A DNA stretch of 64,000 bases from Pseudomonas sp. SCB32 (GTDB lineage: Bacteria; Pseudomonadota; Gammaproteobacteria; Pseudomonadales; Pseudomonadaceae), in the NCBI RefSeq assembly GCF_009189165.1, contig NZ_CP045118.1, positions 992,001-1,056,000 on the forward strand, written 5' to 3'. Below, one piece after another: positions 28,610 to 38,379 of the stretch. Every line of letters begins with the position of its first letter. Position 1 is the stretch's first letter. The notes beneath the pieces were generated by a model that ran no database searches, had not been told where the DNA came from, and saw only the letters and a list, made by a program, of their open reading frames with translations. Position numbers and translations under genes: made by a program.

Positions 28610-28647
28610 CACCTCGAAAACGTGTCCCTCCCGAGGTGGGTTTTAAA
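28610..28647 (+). promoter_or_regulatory. Leader hairpin covering the ribosome binding site of the adhesin gene
   Basis: CACCTCG (28610-28616) is exactly complementary to CGAGGTG (28632-28638). The second arm contains the Shine-Dalgarno sequence GAGGTG, eight bases before the ATG at 28647. The 15-base loop is A/C-rich (AAAACGTGTCCCTCC). When folded, the stem would hide the ribosome site, so translation could be controlled by temperature, an RNA-binding protein or a small RNA. The pairing is seen directly; the regulatory role is inference. Confidence 0.55.
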
Positions 28648-31600
28648 TGGCAATTGAAAATATCGGTCTTGTCGCCGTGACCGAAAGCGCAGCCAAGAAG
28701 GTTGCACTCAAAGCAGGCGGAAAAATCAAGGCACACTCAGGTACCAAGTACCTTCTCCAGGTCGAAAACAGCGACGTTGCGCCGGAAAACGTAACCGTCA
28801 AGCGTGTTGGCAAGGATCTGCAGATCAGTTTCGAAGGTAGTGAAGAGCCTGATCTGACCATCACTGACTTCTTTGAAGAGGGTATGGACAGCCAGCTCTA
28901 CGGCGTTGCCGAAGACGGCCAGCTGTATGCCTACGTCCGCACGGACGGCGAAGGTTTCGGCGGCCCGCTGCTGCTGGCCGACGGTGAGTCGGCTCCCATT
29001 GCGCTGGGCGGTGATGCCCTGGCGGACGGCGCCGCTTATCTGGCGTCCACCTTCGATGACGCAGCAGGCTTCGTTCTCTGGCCGTGGCTGCTCGGCCTGG
29101 CCGGTGTAGGTGCCGCTGCCGCGGCAATCATCCACCACAACCGCGACGGTGGCGGTCACCACGACACCCCGACCAGCCCCGCACCGACCAACATCAAGGC
29201 CATCGACGATGTCGGCCCGATCCAGGGCGAACTGCACAACGGCGACATCACCGACGATTCGCATCCGGAGATTTCCGGTAACGGCGTCCCCGGCGCGATC
29301 ATCCATATCTTCGACAACGGCCAGGAAATCGGCTCCACCACCGTGGCAGCGGATGGCACCTGGTCGTTCACGCCCGATCTCGCCGACGGCGCGCACAACA
29401 TCGACATCACCCAGGAAGTTCCTGGCCAGAAGCCCAGCGCCCCGGTCAATGTGGTCGACATCGTCGTCGACACCACGGCTCCCGCCGCGCCGACCGCTGA
29501 AATCGAAGGCGCCAAGACCGACGGCGAGCATACCTACAGCAACGACGACACGCCGACCATCCATGGCAACGGCGAGCCGGGCGACACCATCATCATCGTC
29601 TTCCCCACTGGCGAGAGCGTGACCACCGTCGTGGCCGAGGATGGCACCTGGGTAGCTCCGCAGCCGACCCAGCCGCTGCCCGAGGGTAACAACGACATCA
29701 AGGTGATCGAGCAGGACCCGGCCGGTAACCAGACCGAGATCATCGTTCCGGTGATCATCGACACCATCGCCCCGGCGGCTCCCGAGGTGCACCTGGACCC
29801 GGATTCCGACACCGGCATCAAGGGCGACGACATCACCAGCGACACCAAGCCGACCATTGACGGCAAGACCGAGCCGGGCGCCGATGTGACCGTCATCTTC
29901 CCCAATGGTGAAGAGATCCACACCAAGGCCGATGACAATGGTGACTGGTCCGTCACTCCGACCCAGCCGCTGCCAGAAGGCAACAACGACATCACCGTGA
30001 TTGCCACCGACCCGGCAGGCAACCAGAGCGAGCCGACCGTGATTTCCGTGGTGATCGACACCACCGCGCCGGCCGTGCCGGAAGCGCACCTGGACCCGGA
30101 ATCCGATTCCGGCATCAAGGGTGACAACATCACCAACGACACCACCCCGACCATCGACGGCAAGACCGAGCCGGGCGCCGAGGTGACCGTCACCTTCCCG
30201 ACCGGTGAGGTCGTCACCACCACCGCCGATGCCAATGGTGACTGGTCCGTGACCCCGACCCAGCCGCTGCCCGAAGGCAACAACGACATCACCGTGGTCG
30301 CCACCGACCCGGCCGGCAACGCCAGCGAGCCGACCGTCATTGCCGTGGTGATCGATACCCAGGCTCCGGATGCACCGGATGCCTGGCTTGACCCTGCGTC
30401 CGATTCGGGCACCAAGGGCGACAACATCACCAACGAGACCAAGCCGACCATCGACGGCACCACCGAGCCGGGCGCGGACGTCACCGTCACCTTCCCCACT
30501 GGCGAAGTGATCCACACCCAGGCCGATGACGAAGGCAACTGGCACGTCACTCCGACCCAGGAGCTGCCCGAAGGCAAGAACGACATCACCGTCATCGCCA
30601 CCGACCCGGCCGGCAACGCCAGCGAGCCGACCGTCATTTCCGTGGAGATCGATACCACCGCTCCGGACGCCTCCCAGCTGGCCATCACCGGCGTGCTGGA
30701 CGACGTAGGTCTGGTCACCGGCAACATCGAGAACGGCGGCACCACCGACGATTCGCATCCGACCATCAGTGGCACCGGTACTGCCGGTGACGTCATCACC
30801 GTCTACACCCAGGACAGCACCGGCCATCACCCGATCGGCAGCACTGTCGTGGGCGAAGATGGCAACTGGTCGCTGACCCCGGAACTGCCGCTGAACTCCG
30901 GCCTGAACGAGCTGACCGCCGTCGAGACCGACGTAGCCGGCAACTCCACCACCAGCCAGCCGTACGACATCACCCTGGACATGTCCGCGCCGACCGCGCC
31001 GACCATCGAAAGCGTGTATGACGACGTAGGGCCGTACCAGGGCTTCCTGCAGAAGGGCGACGTCACCGACGACAACAAGCCCACCTTCAACGGCAGCGCC
31101 GAGGCCGGCAGCACCGTCAAGCTGTATGACGGCAACAACGTCCTGATCGGTAGCGCCACCGCCGACGCCAACGGCCACTGGAGCATCACGCCGGAAGCCG
31201 CCCTGGCCGATGGCCCGCACGAAGTCTATGCCACCGCCACCAACAGCGTGGGTGTGCTCAGCGAGCCGACCGGCCTGTGGCCGTTCAGCATCGACACCAG
31301 CGCTCCGTCCAACGTCACCGACCTGGTCGTGACCGACGACGTCGGCGCCGTGACCGGTCCGCTGCACGATGGCGACACCACCGATGACAACCGTCCGGAC
31401 TTCAGCGGCGATGCCGAGCCGGGCAGCAAGGTCATCATCTACGACAACGGCGAGAAGATTGGCGAAGCCGACGTAGGCGACGACGGCAAGTGGGCATTCA
31501 CCCCGACCGAACCGCTGGCCGACGGCGAGCACGCCTTCACCACCGAAGTGCTCGACGAAGCCGGCAACAGCAGCGGTCAGAACGACCCGCTGCACGTGAT

Positions 31601-34600
31601 CGTGGACACCCGTGACGTAGTCGTCTCCATCACCCACGTGATCGACGACGTGGGCAGCATCACCGGCGACATCGCGCCCCATGGCGTGACCGATGACGTA
31701 CGCCCGGAAATCCAGGGAACCGGCAAGTCCGGCAGCACCATCACCGTCTACGACGGCGAGGTAGAGCTGGGTACCACCATCGTGGACGCCAAGGGCAACT
31801 GGAGCTTCACCCCTGCCAGCGATCTGGCCGAGGGTGCCCATGAAATTCGCGCCACCGCCACCGACAAGTCCGGCAACGTCAGCGACCCGGCGAAGTTCGA
31901 CTTCAGCATCGACACCACCGCGCCGAACAAGCCGAGCATCGACCAGGTCTACGACGACGTGGGCACCATCCAGGGCCCGATCGCGAACGGCGGCGTCACC
32001 GACGATTCGACCCCGACCATTTCCGGCAAGGCCGAAGCGGGTTCGATCGTGACCGTCTACGACAACGGCGAGAAGCTCGGCAGCGTCACCGCCGACAAGG
32101 ACGGCGACTGGAGCTACACCCCGACCACCCCGCTGAGCGAAGGCGCCCACGAGTTCACCGTCGACGCCACCGACAAGGCCGGCAACACCAGTCCGAAGTC
32201 CGACCCGTTCGACATCGTCACCGACTACACCGCTCCGGACATGCCGAGCATCACCGGCGTGATCGACAACGTCGGCGAAGTAACCGGCAACATCCCCAAT
32301 GGCGGCAAGACCGACGACTCCCGTCCGGTCATCCATGGCGAAGGCACTGCCGGCGACACCATCACCGTCTACGCCAACGACCCCATCGCCGGCAACCATC
32401 CGATCGGCAGCACCGTCGTGGCTGAAGATGGCACCTGGTCGCTGACCCCGGAAACCCCGCTGAACGTCGGTCTGAACGACCTGACCGCAGTGGAAACCGA
32501 TGCGGCCGGCAACTCCACCCAGCCGAGCGAACCCTACAGCTTCGACTTCGACCCGAAAGAACCGGGCGTGCCCGTCATCGTCAGCGTACTCGACGACGTC
32601 GGCCCGTACACCGGCTTCCTGCAGAAGGGCGACATCACCGATGACAACAAGCCGACCATCAACGGCACCGCCGAGGCTGGCAGCACCGTCAAGCTGTATG
32701 ACGGCAACAACGTCCTGATCGGCAGCGCCACTGCTGATGCCGACGGCAACTGGAGCATCACCCCGGAAGCCGCGCTGGCCGACGGCAAGCATGAGGTCTA
32801 TGCCACCGCGACCAACGACGTTGGCGTGGTCAGCCCGCAGACCGGCAAGTGGGACTTCATCGTCGACACCAGCGCCCCGGACAATGTCACCAACCTGGTC
32901 GTCACTGACGACGTGGGCGCCGTGACCGGCCCGCTGCACGACGGCGATACCACCGACGACAACCGTCCGACCTTCAGCGGCGATGCCGAGCCCAATGGCA
33001 AGGTCATCATCTATGACAACGGCAACAAGATCGGCGAAGCCGACGTCGATGCCGACGGCAAGTGGGAATTCACCCCGACTACCCCGCTCAAGGATGGCGA
33101 CCACGCCTTCACCACCGAAGTGCTGGACGAGGCTGGCAACAGCAGTGGCCAGAACGATCCGCTGCACGTGATCGTCGACACCAGCGCCTTGGGCGTGGTG
33201 ATCACCCACGTGATCGATGACGTGGGCAGCGTCACCGGCGACATCGCGCCCAACGGCGTGACCGACGACAAGCGTCCGGAAATCCAGGGCACCTCCAAGC
33301 CGGGCAGCATCGTCAAGCTCTACGACGGCAGCGTCGAACTGGGCAGCGTCACCGCCGATGCCAAGGGCAACTGGAGCTTCACCCCTGGCAGCGATCTGGC
33401 CGAAGGCCCGCACAACATCGCCGCCATTGCCACCGACAAGGCTGGCAACGTCAGCGACCCGGCGAAGTTCCACTTCACCGTGGACACCACCGCACCGGAC
33501 AAGCCGAGCATCGACTCGGTCTATGACGACGTGGGCAGCATCCAGGGCCCGATCGAGAACGGCGGCGTGACCGACGACTCGACTCCGACCATCTCCGGTA
33601 AAGCCGAAGCCGGTTCCACCGTGGTCGTTTACGACAACGGCCAGAAACTGGGTTCCGTGGTCGCCGATGCCGACGGCAAGTGGAGCTATACCCCCACTAC
33701 GCCGATCAGCGAAGGCCAGCACGACTTCACCGTCGATGCCACCGACAAGGCTGGCAATACCAGTCCGAAGTCCGACGTCTTCACCATCATCACCGACTAC
33801 ACCGCACCGGATGCCGACAAGCTGGCCATCACCGGCGTGGAAGACCATGTCGGCACCATCACCGGCAACATCGATAACGGCGGCACCACCGACGACCCGC
33901 GTCCGGTGATCCACGGTACCGGCACCGCTGGCGACATCGTCACCGTCTACACCCAGGACAGCACCGGCAACCACAAGATCGGCAGCGCCGTCGTGGACGC
34001 CGATGGCAACTGGTCGATGAAACCTGAACTGCCGCTGGTCTCGGGCCTGAATGACCTGACCGCGGTGGAAACCGACCCGGCCGGCAACTCCACCAAGCCC
34101 AGCGACACCTACAGCATCACCTTCGACGCCACCGCGCCCCAGGCACCGGTCATCGTCAGCGTGTATGACGACGTAGGCCCGTACCAGGGCTTCCTGCAGA
34201 AGGGCGATGTCACCGACGACAACAAACCGACCATCGCGGGTACCGCGCAGGCTGGCAGCGTCGTTCGCCTGTACGACAACAACGACGTCCTGATCGGCAG
34301 CACCACCGCCGACGCCAAGGGCAACTGGAGCATCACCCCGGCAACCGCCCTGGCCGACGGCAAGCACGAGGTCTACGCCACCGCCACCAACGCCGTGGGC
34401 GTAGTCAGCGACCCGACCGGCAAGTGGGACTTCACCGTCGACACCGGCAAACCGTCCAACGTGACCGACCTGGTCGTCACCGACAACGTCGGCGACGTAA
34501 CCGGCCCGCTGCACGAAGGCGACACCACCGACGACAACAAGCCCACTTTCAGCGGCGATGCCGAGCCCAATGGCAAGGTCATCATCTATGACAACGGCGC

Positions 34601-37600
34601 GAAGATCGGCGAAGCCGACGTCGACGCCGACGGCAAGTGGGAATTCACCCCGACCACTCCGCTGGCCGATGGCGACCACGCCTTCACCACCGAAGTGCTG
34701 GACCAGGCTGGCAACAGCAGCGGCCAGGGCGACAAGCTGGACGTGATCGTCGACACCTCCAAGGTGGGCGTACAGATCATCCACGTGATCGATGACGTGG
34801 GCAGCATCACCGGCGACATCGCGCCCAATGGTGTGACTGACGACAAGCGTCCGGAAATCCAGGGCACTTCCAAGCCGGGCAGCATCGTCAAGATCTACGA
34901 CGGCAGCGTCGAACTTGGCAGCACCACCGTGGACTCCAAGGGCAACTGGACCTTCACGCCCAAGGCCGACCTGGCCGACGGTGCCCACAGCATCCAGGCC
35001 ATCGCCACCGACAAGGCTGGCCAGGTGAGCGACCCGGCGAAGTTCGACTTCACCGTCGATACCACCGCGCCAAGCAAGCCGAGCATCGATTCGGTCTATG
35101 ACGACGTGGGCAGCATTCAGGGCCCGGTCGAGAACGGCGGCGTGACCGACGACTCCACCCCGACTCTGTCGGGCAAGGCTGAAGCCGGCTCCACCGTGGT
35201 CATCTACGATAACGGCGACAAACTGGGCAGCACCACTGCCGACAAGGATGGCAAGTGGAGCTACACCCCGACCACGCCGATCAGCGAAGGCGAACACAAG
35301 TTCACCGTCGATGCGACCGACAAGGCCGGCAACGTCAGTCCGAAGTCCGATCCGTTCACCATCATCACCGACTACACGGGGCCGAATGACGGTTCCACGA
35401 AGCTGACCATCGACAATGTGACCAGCGACAACGCCATCAGCTCGGTCGAGTCGAAGGGCAACGTGACGATCAGTGGCAAGGTGACCGGTGATTTCACCGC
35501 GGGCGACAAGGTGACCTTCGTGCTCGACGGTACCACCTACAGCGCCGATGTGAAGGCAGACGGGACCTGGGGCGTGGACGTCCCTGGCAGCAAGCTGGTG
35601 GATGACGCAGCGCATGAGATCGATGCGACCCTGGTGGCGCACGATGCGGCGGGTAACGCGGGCACCATCACGGCTTCGCATCCGTACCTGGTGCAGCTCA
35701 ACAGTGTTTCCATCACCAGCATGAGCAAGGACACCGCGATCGACCTCGCGCACGCCTCTGACTTCATCACGGCCGATGGTTCGGCTGGGCGTGGCGTATA
35801 TGGCACGGTCGAGCAGACCTTGGCGACTGGGCAGAAGGTTCAGGTGTCCTTCGACAAGGGCGTAACCTGGGTCGACGCCGTCACGACCGGCACCAACTGG
35901 GTGGCGGTGGATGCTGGTGCGCATACTGCGGACTGGACCATCCAGGCACGTGTCGTCGCCAATGGCGTGGCACAGACCGATGTCGCCAGCAAGGATGTGA
36001 GCTTCCTGGGTAGCGCGGGTAATGCACCGACCATTACCGGGATCCCGGATGCAGTCGGCGTTTACACCACCGCCAAGGCGGCCGATGGCAGTGACGTGGA
36101 CGTTTCCCTGACTGGCACCAATGCCAAGGTGGGCGACACCCTGCACATCGTCTGGGGCGACACCACCTATGACCAGGTGCTGACCGCCGCCGACATCAGT
36201 GCGGGTAAGTTGACCGTCACTGTTCCGGCGGAGCAGACCAAGGTCCAGGGCGGCCAATGGGACTTCGCGGTCACCGCGCAGATCGTGACTCCGGAAGGGC
36301 AGATCAGCAAGCCGAGCGAAGCCTTCCAGGTTCACAGTGAGGGCTGGACCACGCTGGCGATCGATGACCTGCAGCGCAACGTGGCCCAGATGGGCAGTGA
36401 GCCGGTCTATCAGGGGGGTGGAATTACCATCACTTCCAACTCCAACAGTCTTGCCCATTTTGCCGGAGATGCTACCGGTAACGTAGGATTGCGGATCTCC
36501 AACCCGGCAACCAACTATGCCCAGATCAACTTCACCCAGCCGGTGGACAGCTTCTCCATCAATATCGGTGGGCTGCAGAACACTCAAGGCGGTTCCCGCG
36601 TCATTGTGTATGACGTGGACGGCAAGGTCCTGTCCGACAGGATGGTGCTGGCAGATGGAACCGGTGGCGTCGCCTCCTCGGCGAACTACAGCTATTCGGC
36701 GCCGGTGGGAGTGGATATCGGTCAGGTGAAGATATACGGCGACGGTGTCGATTCGTATGGGGAGCCTGGCGGTGGTATTACCATCGATACCCTGAAATTC
36801 CATCAGGTCCACCACGCCCCAGGCTACAACGACAGCTTCACCGACGAAGTGGGCAATACCACCACGGGCGCCGGCTACCACAGCGACGAAGGGCACTTCA
36901 CCCTGACCTCGCAAGGTACCGTCACCATCAAGAGTGCGCCGGAGCACAACCTGGACGGGCCTTACCTGTATATCGGTAGCGGAGCGAGTGCGATCAACAG
37001 TTCGGCGGCGATCTTTACCTTCGACCAGCCGGTGCAATCCATCGCCTATAACCTGTGGGGACTTGAGACCCAGGAAGTGATTCCTGGCAACTATTCGAAG
37101 CTGGAGGTATACGACACCAACGGTGCGCTGATCTTCAGCCGAAATGTCACCAACAACGGTGGTGGTACCTACAACTACGAGCAGATCTCCTATACCGCAC
37201 CGGAAGGCATCAACATAGGCAAGGCAGTCGTCTACCAGGGTGCCCACGGCACCATGCTGGACAACTTCACTAGCATACTGGCACCGAGCGCTCCGTCTGG
37301 TCAGAAGCTAATTGACCATAACTGGGAAACCTTCTTCGACGAGGCCAGTGTGACCAAGGCCGTGTCCTGGAAAGCGCAGGTCTTCACCAACGGCGCGTTC
37401 ACAGGCGACTCGTCGTTGGCCGGTTACCACAGTACCAGCGGTGATTTCACCATCAGTGGTTCGGCAACCAAGACAGCGGGGGGCGGCAATCAGTGGGTGA
37501 ACGCCAACAACGGCTCCATGTTTGTAGATAACAACAAGACAGCGGTTGTGACCTTCGATTCGGCGCGCTCGAAAGTGGAGATCGGAGCCACCGGTATCGA

Positions 37601-38276
37601 AAAGGGGAACACCGCGTATGTCAAAGTCTTTGATGTGGCTGGCAGTCTGCTGGATACGATCACGCTGACCAACCCCAACGGTCAGTCCGACGTCCAGTGG
37701 ACTTGGTATGAGACAGATGGGAACAGCATCGGCCGTATCGAGATCACGGGTGAGAGTGGTGGTACGCATATCACCAGCATCTCCTCTGCGGTGACTCAGG
37801 TGACGGCGGAACACGACGTCATCTCGATGGTGGTCGACCCGGTTGCCTACTTCGCCCAGGACTCGGCGCACATCTTCGGCAGCTCCGGCATGGATACGCT
37901 GAAGCTGACCGGCGCGAATCAGGTCCTGGACCTGACCAAGCTCACCGGCGACAACGGCGAAGCCAAGATCAGCAGCATCGAGAAGTTCGACATCACCGGC
38001 ACCGGCGACAACACGTTGAAGATCTCCCTCAACGACGTGCTGCACCTGGGCGAAACCGACATGTTCCAGAAGGACGGCAAGGTTCAGGTGATGGTCGACG
38101 GCGATGCTGGCGACAAGGTGCAACTGGCCAACCTGCACGACCACGGCACCGCGCCGGGGACCTGGCAGGCCGCCGGTACCACCAGCATCGGTGGCGCAAC
38201 CTACCAGGTGTACAGCTACAGCAACCTGGATGCCGAAGTCCTGATCAAGCAGGCCGTGACCGCCTCCATCGTCTAA
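28647..38276 (+). CDS. bapA: Giant BapA-type biofilm adhesin with bacterial Ig-like repeats, type I secreted
   Basis: A 3209-residue surface adhesin. Residues 1-130 form a BapA-prefix-like domain (MAIENIGLVAVTESAAKKVA...), followed by a hydrophobic segment at about 145-166 (WPWLLGLAGVGAAAAAII) and a His/Asp-rich linker. About 22 Ig-like domains follow: two single ones, three 99-residue copies (about 379-675), and 15 domains arranged as three copies of a five-domain unit (about 680-2248), then more divergent ones. Residues about 2565-3050 hold three non-Ig beta-rich modules. The last 155 residues (from HDVISMVVDP) look like a type I secretion signal; there are no clear GGxGxDxxx RTX repeats and no Sec signal. 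Secretion is expected through the ABC/HlyD/TolC genes 1.3 kb downstream. The set resembles the P. aeruginosa BapA locus as I remember it. Confidence 0.9.
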   Translation: MAIENIGLVAVTESAAKKVALKAGGKIKAHSGTKYLLQVENSDVAPENVTVKRVGKDLQISFEGSEEPDLTITDFFEEGMDSQLYGVAEDGQLYAYVRTDGEGFGGPLLLADGESAPIALGGDALADGAAYLASTFDDAAGFVLWPWLLGLAGVGAAAAAIIHHNRDGGGHHDTPTSPAPTNIKAIDDVGPIQGELHNGDITDDSHPEISGNGVPGAIIHIFDNGQEIGSTTVAADGTWSFTPDLADGAHNIDITQEVPGQKPSAPVNVVDIVVDTTAPAAPTAEIEGAKTDGEHTYSNDDTPTIHGNGEPGDTIIIVFPTGESVTTVVAEDGTWVAPQPTQPLPEGNNDIKVIEQDPAGNQTEIIVPVIIDTIAPAAPEVHLDPDSDTGIKGDDITSDTKPTIDGKTEPGADVTVIFPNGEEIHTKADDNGDWSVTPTQPLPEGNNDITVIATDPAGNQSEPTVISVVIDTTAPAVPEAHLDPESDSGIKGDNITNDTTPTIDGKTEPGAEVTVTFPTGEVVTTTADANGDWSVTPTQPLPEGNNDITVVATDPAGNASEPTVIAVVIDTQAPDAPDAWLDPASDSGTKGDNITNETKPTIDGTTEPGADVTVTFPTGEVIHTQADDEGNWHVTPTQELPEGKNDITVIATDPAGNASEPTVISVEIDTTAPDASQLAITGVLDDVGLVTGNIENGGTTDDSHPTISGTGTAGDVITVYTQDSTGHHPIGSTVVGEDGNWSLTPELPLNSGLNELTAVETDVAGNSTTSQPYDITLDMSAPTAPTIESVYDDVGPYQGFLQKGDVTDDNKPTFNGSAEAGSTVKLYDGNNVLIGSATADANGHWSITPEAALADGPHEVYATATNSVGVLSEPTGLWPFSIDTSAPSNVTDLVVTDDVGAVTGPLHDGDTTDDNRPDFSGDAEPGSKVIIYDNGEKIGEADVGDDGKWAFTPTEPLADGEHAFTTEVLDEAGNSSGQNDPLHVIVDTRDVVVSITHVIDDVGSITGDIAPHGVTDDVRPEIQGTGKSGSTITVYDGEVELGTTIVDAKGNWSFTPASDLAEGAHEIRATATDKSGNVSDPAKFDFSIDTTAPNKPSIDQVYDDVGTIQGPIANGGVTDDSTPTISGKAEAGSIVTVYDNGEKLGSVTADKDGDWSYTPTTPLSEGAHEFTVDATDKAGNTSPKSDPFDIVTDYTAPDMPSITGVIDNVGEVTGNIPNGGKTDDSRPVIHGEGTAGDTITVYANDPIAGNHPIGSTVVAEDGTWSLTPETPLNVGLNDLTAVETDAAGNSTQPSEPYSFDFDPKEPGVPVIVSVLDDVGPYTGFLQKGDITDDNKPTINGTAEAGSTVKLYDGNNVLIGSATADADGNWSITPEAALADGKHEVYATATNDVGVVSPQTGKWDFIVDTSAPDNVTNLVVTDDVGAVTGPLHDGDTTDDNRPTFSGDAEPNGKVIIYDNGNKIGEADVDADGKWEFTPTTPLKDGDHAFTTEVLDEAGNSSGQNDPLHVIVDTSALGVVITHVIDDVGSVTGDIAPNGVTDDKRPEIQGTSKPGSIVKLYDGSVELGSVTADAKGNWSFTPGSDLAEGPHNIAAIATDKAGNVSDPAKFHFTVDTTAPDKPSIDSVYDDVGSIQGPIENGGVTDDSTPTISGKAEAGSTVVVYDNGQKLGSVVADADGKWSYTPTTPISEGQHDFTVDATDKAGNTSPKSDVFTIITDYTAPDADKLAITGVEDHVGTITGNIDNGGTTDDPRPVIHGTGTAGDIVTVYTQDSTGNHKIGSAVVDADGNWSMKPELPLVSGLNDLTAVETDPAGNSTKPSDTYSITFDATAPQAPVIVSVYDDVGPYQGFLQKGDVTDDNKPTIAGTAQAGSVVRLYDNNDVLIGSTTADAKGNWSITPATALADGKHEVYATATNAVGVVSDPTGKWDFTVDTGKPSNVTDLVVTDNVGDVTGPLHEGDTTDDNKPTFSGDAEPNGKVIIYDNGAKIGEADVDADGKWEFTPTTPLADGDHAFTTEVLDQAGNSSGQGDKLDVIVDTSKVGVQIIHVIDDVGSITGDIAPNGVTDDKRPEIQGTSKPGSIVKIYDGSVELGSTTVDSKGNWTFTPKADLADGAHSIQAIATDKAGQVSDPAKFDFTVDTTAPSKPSIDSVYDDVGSIQGPVENGGVTDDSTPTLSGKAEAGSTVVIYDNGDKLGSTTADKDGKWSYTPTTPISEGEHKFTVDATDKAGNVSPKSDPFTIITDYTGPNDGSTKLTIDNVTSDNAISSVESKGNVTISGKVTGDFTAGDKVTFVLDGTTYSADVKADGTWGVDVPGSKLVDDAAHEIDATLVAHDAAGNAGTITASHPYLVQLNSVSITSMSKDTAIDLAHASDFITADGSAGRGVYGTVEQTLATGQKVQVSFDKGVTWVDAVTTGTNWVAVDAGAHTADWTIQARVVANGVAQTDVASKDVSFLGSAGNAPTITGIPDAVGVYTTAKAADGSDVDVSLTGTNAKVGDTLHIVWGDTTYDQVLTAADISAGKLTVTVPAEQTKVQGGQWDFAVTAQIVTPEGQISKPSEAFQVHSEGWTTLAIDDLQRNVAQMGSEPVYQGGGITITSNSNSLAHFAGDATGNVGLRISNPATNYAQINFTQPVDSFSINIGGLQNTQGGSRVIVYDVDGKVLSDRMVLADGTGGVASSANYSYSAPVGVDIGQVKIYGDGVDSYGEPGGGITIDTLKFHQVHHAPGYNDSFTDEVGNTTTGAGYHSDEGHFTLTSQGTVTIKSAPEHNLDGPYLYIGSGASAINSSAAIFTFDQPVQSIAYNLWGLETQEVIPGNYSKLEVYDTNGALIFSRNVTNNGGGTYNYEQISYTAPEGINIGKAVVYQGAHGTMLDNFTSILAPSAPSGQKLIDHNWETFFDEASVTKAVSWKAQVFTNGAFTGDSSLAGYHSTSGDFTISGSATKTAGGGNQWVNANNGSMFVDNNKTAVVTFDSARSKVEIGATGIEKGNTAYVKVFDVAGSLLDTITLTNPNGQSDVQWTWYETDGNSIGRIEITGESGGTHITSISSAVTQVTAEHDVISMVVDPVAYFAQDSAHIFGSSGMDTLKLTGANQVLDLTKLTGDNGEAKISSIEKFDITGTGDNTLKISLNDVLHLGETDMFQKDGKVQVMVDGDAGDKVQLANLHDHGTAPGTWQAAGTTSIGGATYQVYSYSNLDAEVLIKQAVTASIV
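29781..30671 (+). repeat. Three tandem 297-bp repeats in the adhesin gene
   Basis: Three consecutive units start at 29781, 30078 and 30375 with a constant 297-base (99-codon) period. Each encodes an Ig-like domain with the pattern HLDPxSDxGxKGDxIT...NDITVxATDPAGN. DNA identity between units is high, so slippage or recombination could change the copy number. Confidence 0.85.
30684..35387 (+). repeat. Three-fold super-repeat of a five-Ig-domain unit (about 1.57 kb each)
   Basis: The units begin at 30684 (ITGVLDDVG), 32250 (ITGVIDNVG) and 33828 (ITGVEDHVG), 1566 and 1578 bases apart. Each has the same order of five different domain types, recognised by VDDVG-like starts followed by TGNI.NGG, YQGFLQKGD, TGPLHDGD, TGDIAP.GV and IQGPI.NGG. 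The last domain in each unit ends with DYT before the next begins. Confidence 0.85.
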
Positions 38277-38291
38277 CGCAGCCCCTGGAAA

Positions 38292-38319
38292 GGGAGGCGG
38301 GATACCCATCCCGCCTCCC
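38292..38319 (+). other. 12-bp perfect hairpin just after the adhesin stop
   Basis: GGGAGGCGGGAT (38292-38303) pairs with ATCCCGCCTCCC (38308-38319) around ACCC, 16 bases after the stop. No T-run follows, so it is more likely a 3' stabiliser or partial terminator that lowers expression of the OmpA-domain gene relative to the adhesin. Confidence 0.65.
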
Positions 38320-38379
38320 GCTCCGGACCTATTTGCTTGCTCTGCCTCAAGCGGCGGAGCCAACCAGAGAATCATCCCA

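Noticed and set aside
29781..35387. Regularly spaced repeats that could suggest a CRISPR array
   Set aside because: The period is about 300 bases, a multiple of three, and lies within one coding frame of Ig-like domains.
28737..37247. 2836-codon minus-strand frame opposite the adhesin
   Set aside because: It mirrors the Ig repeats in antisense and has no domain or ribosome site.
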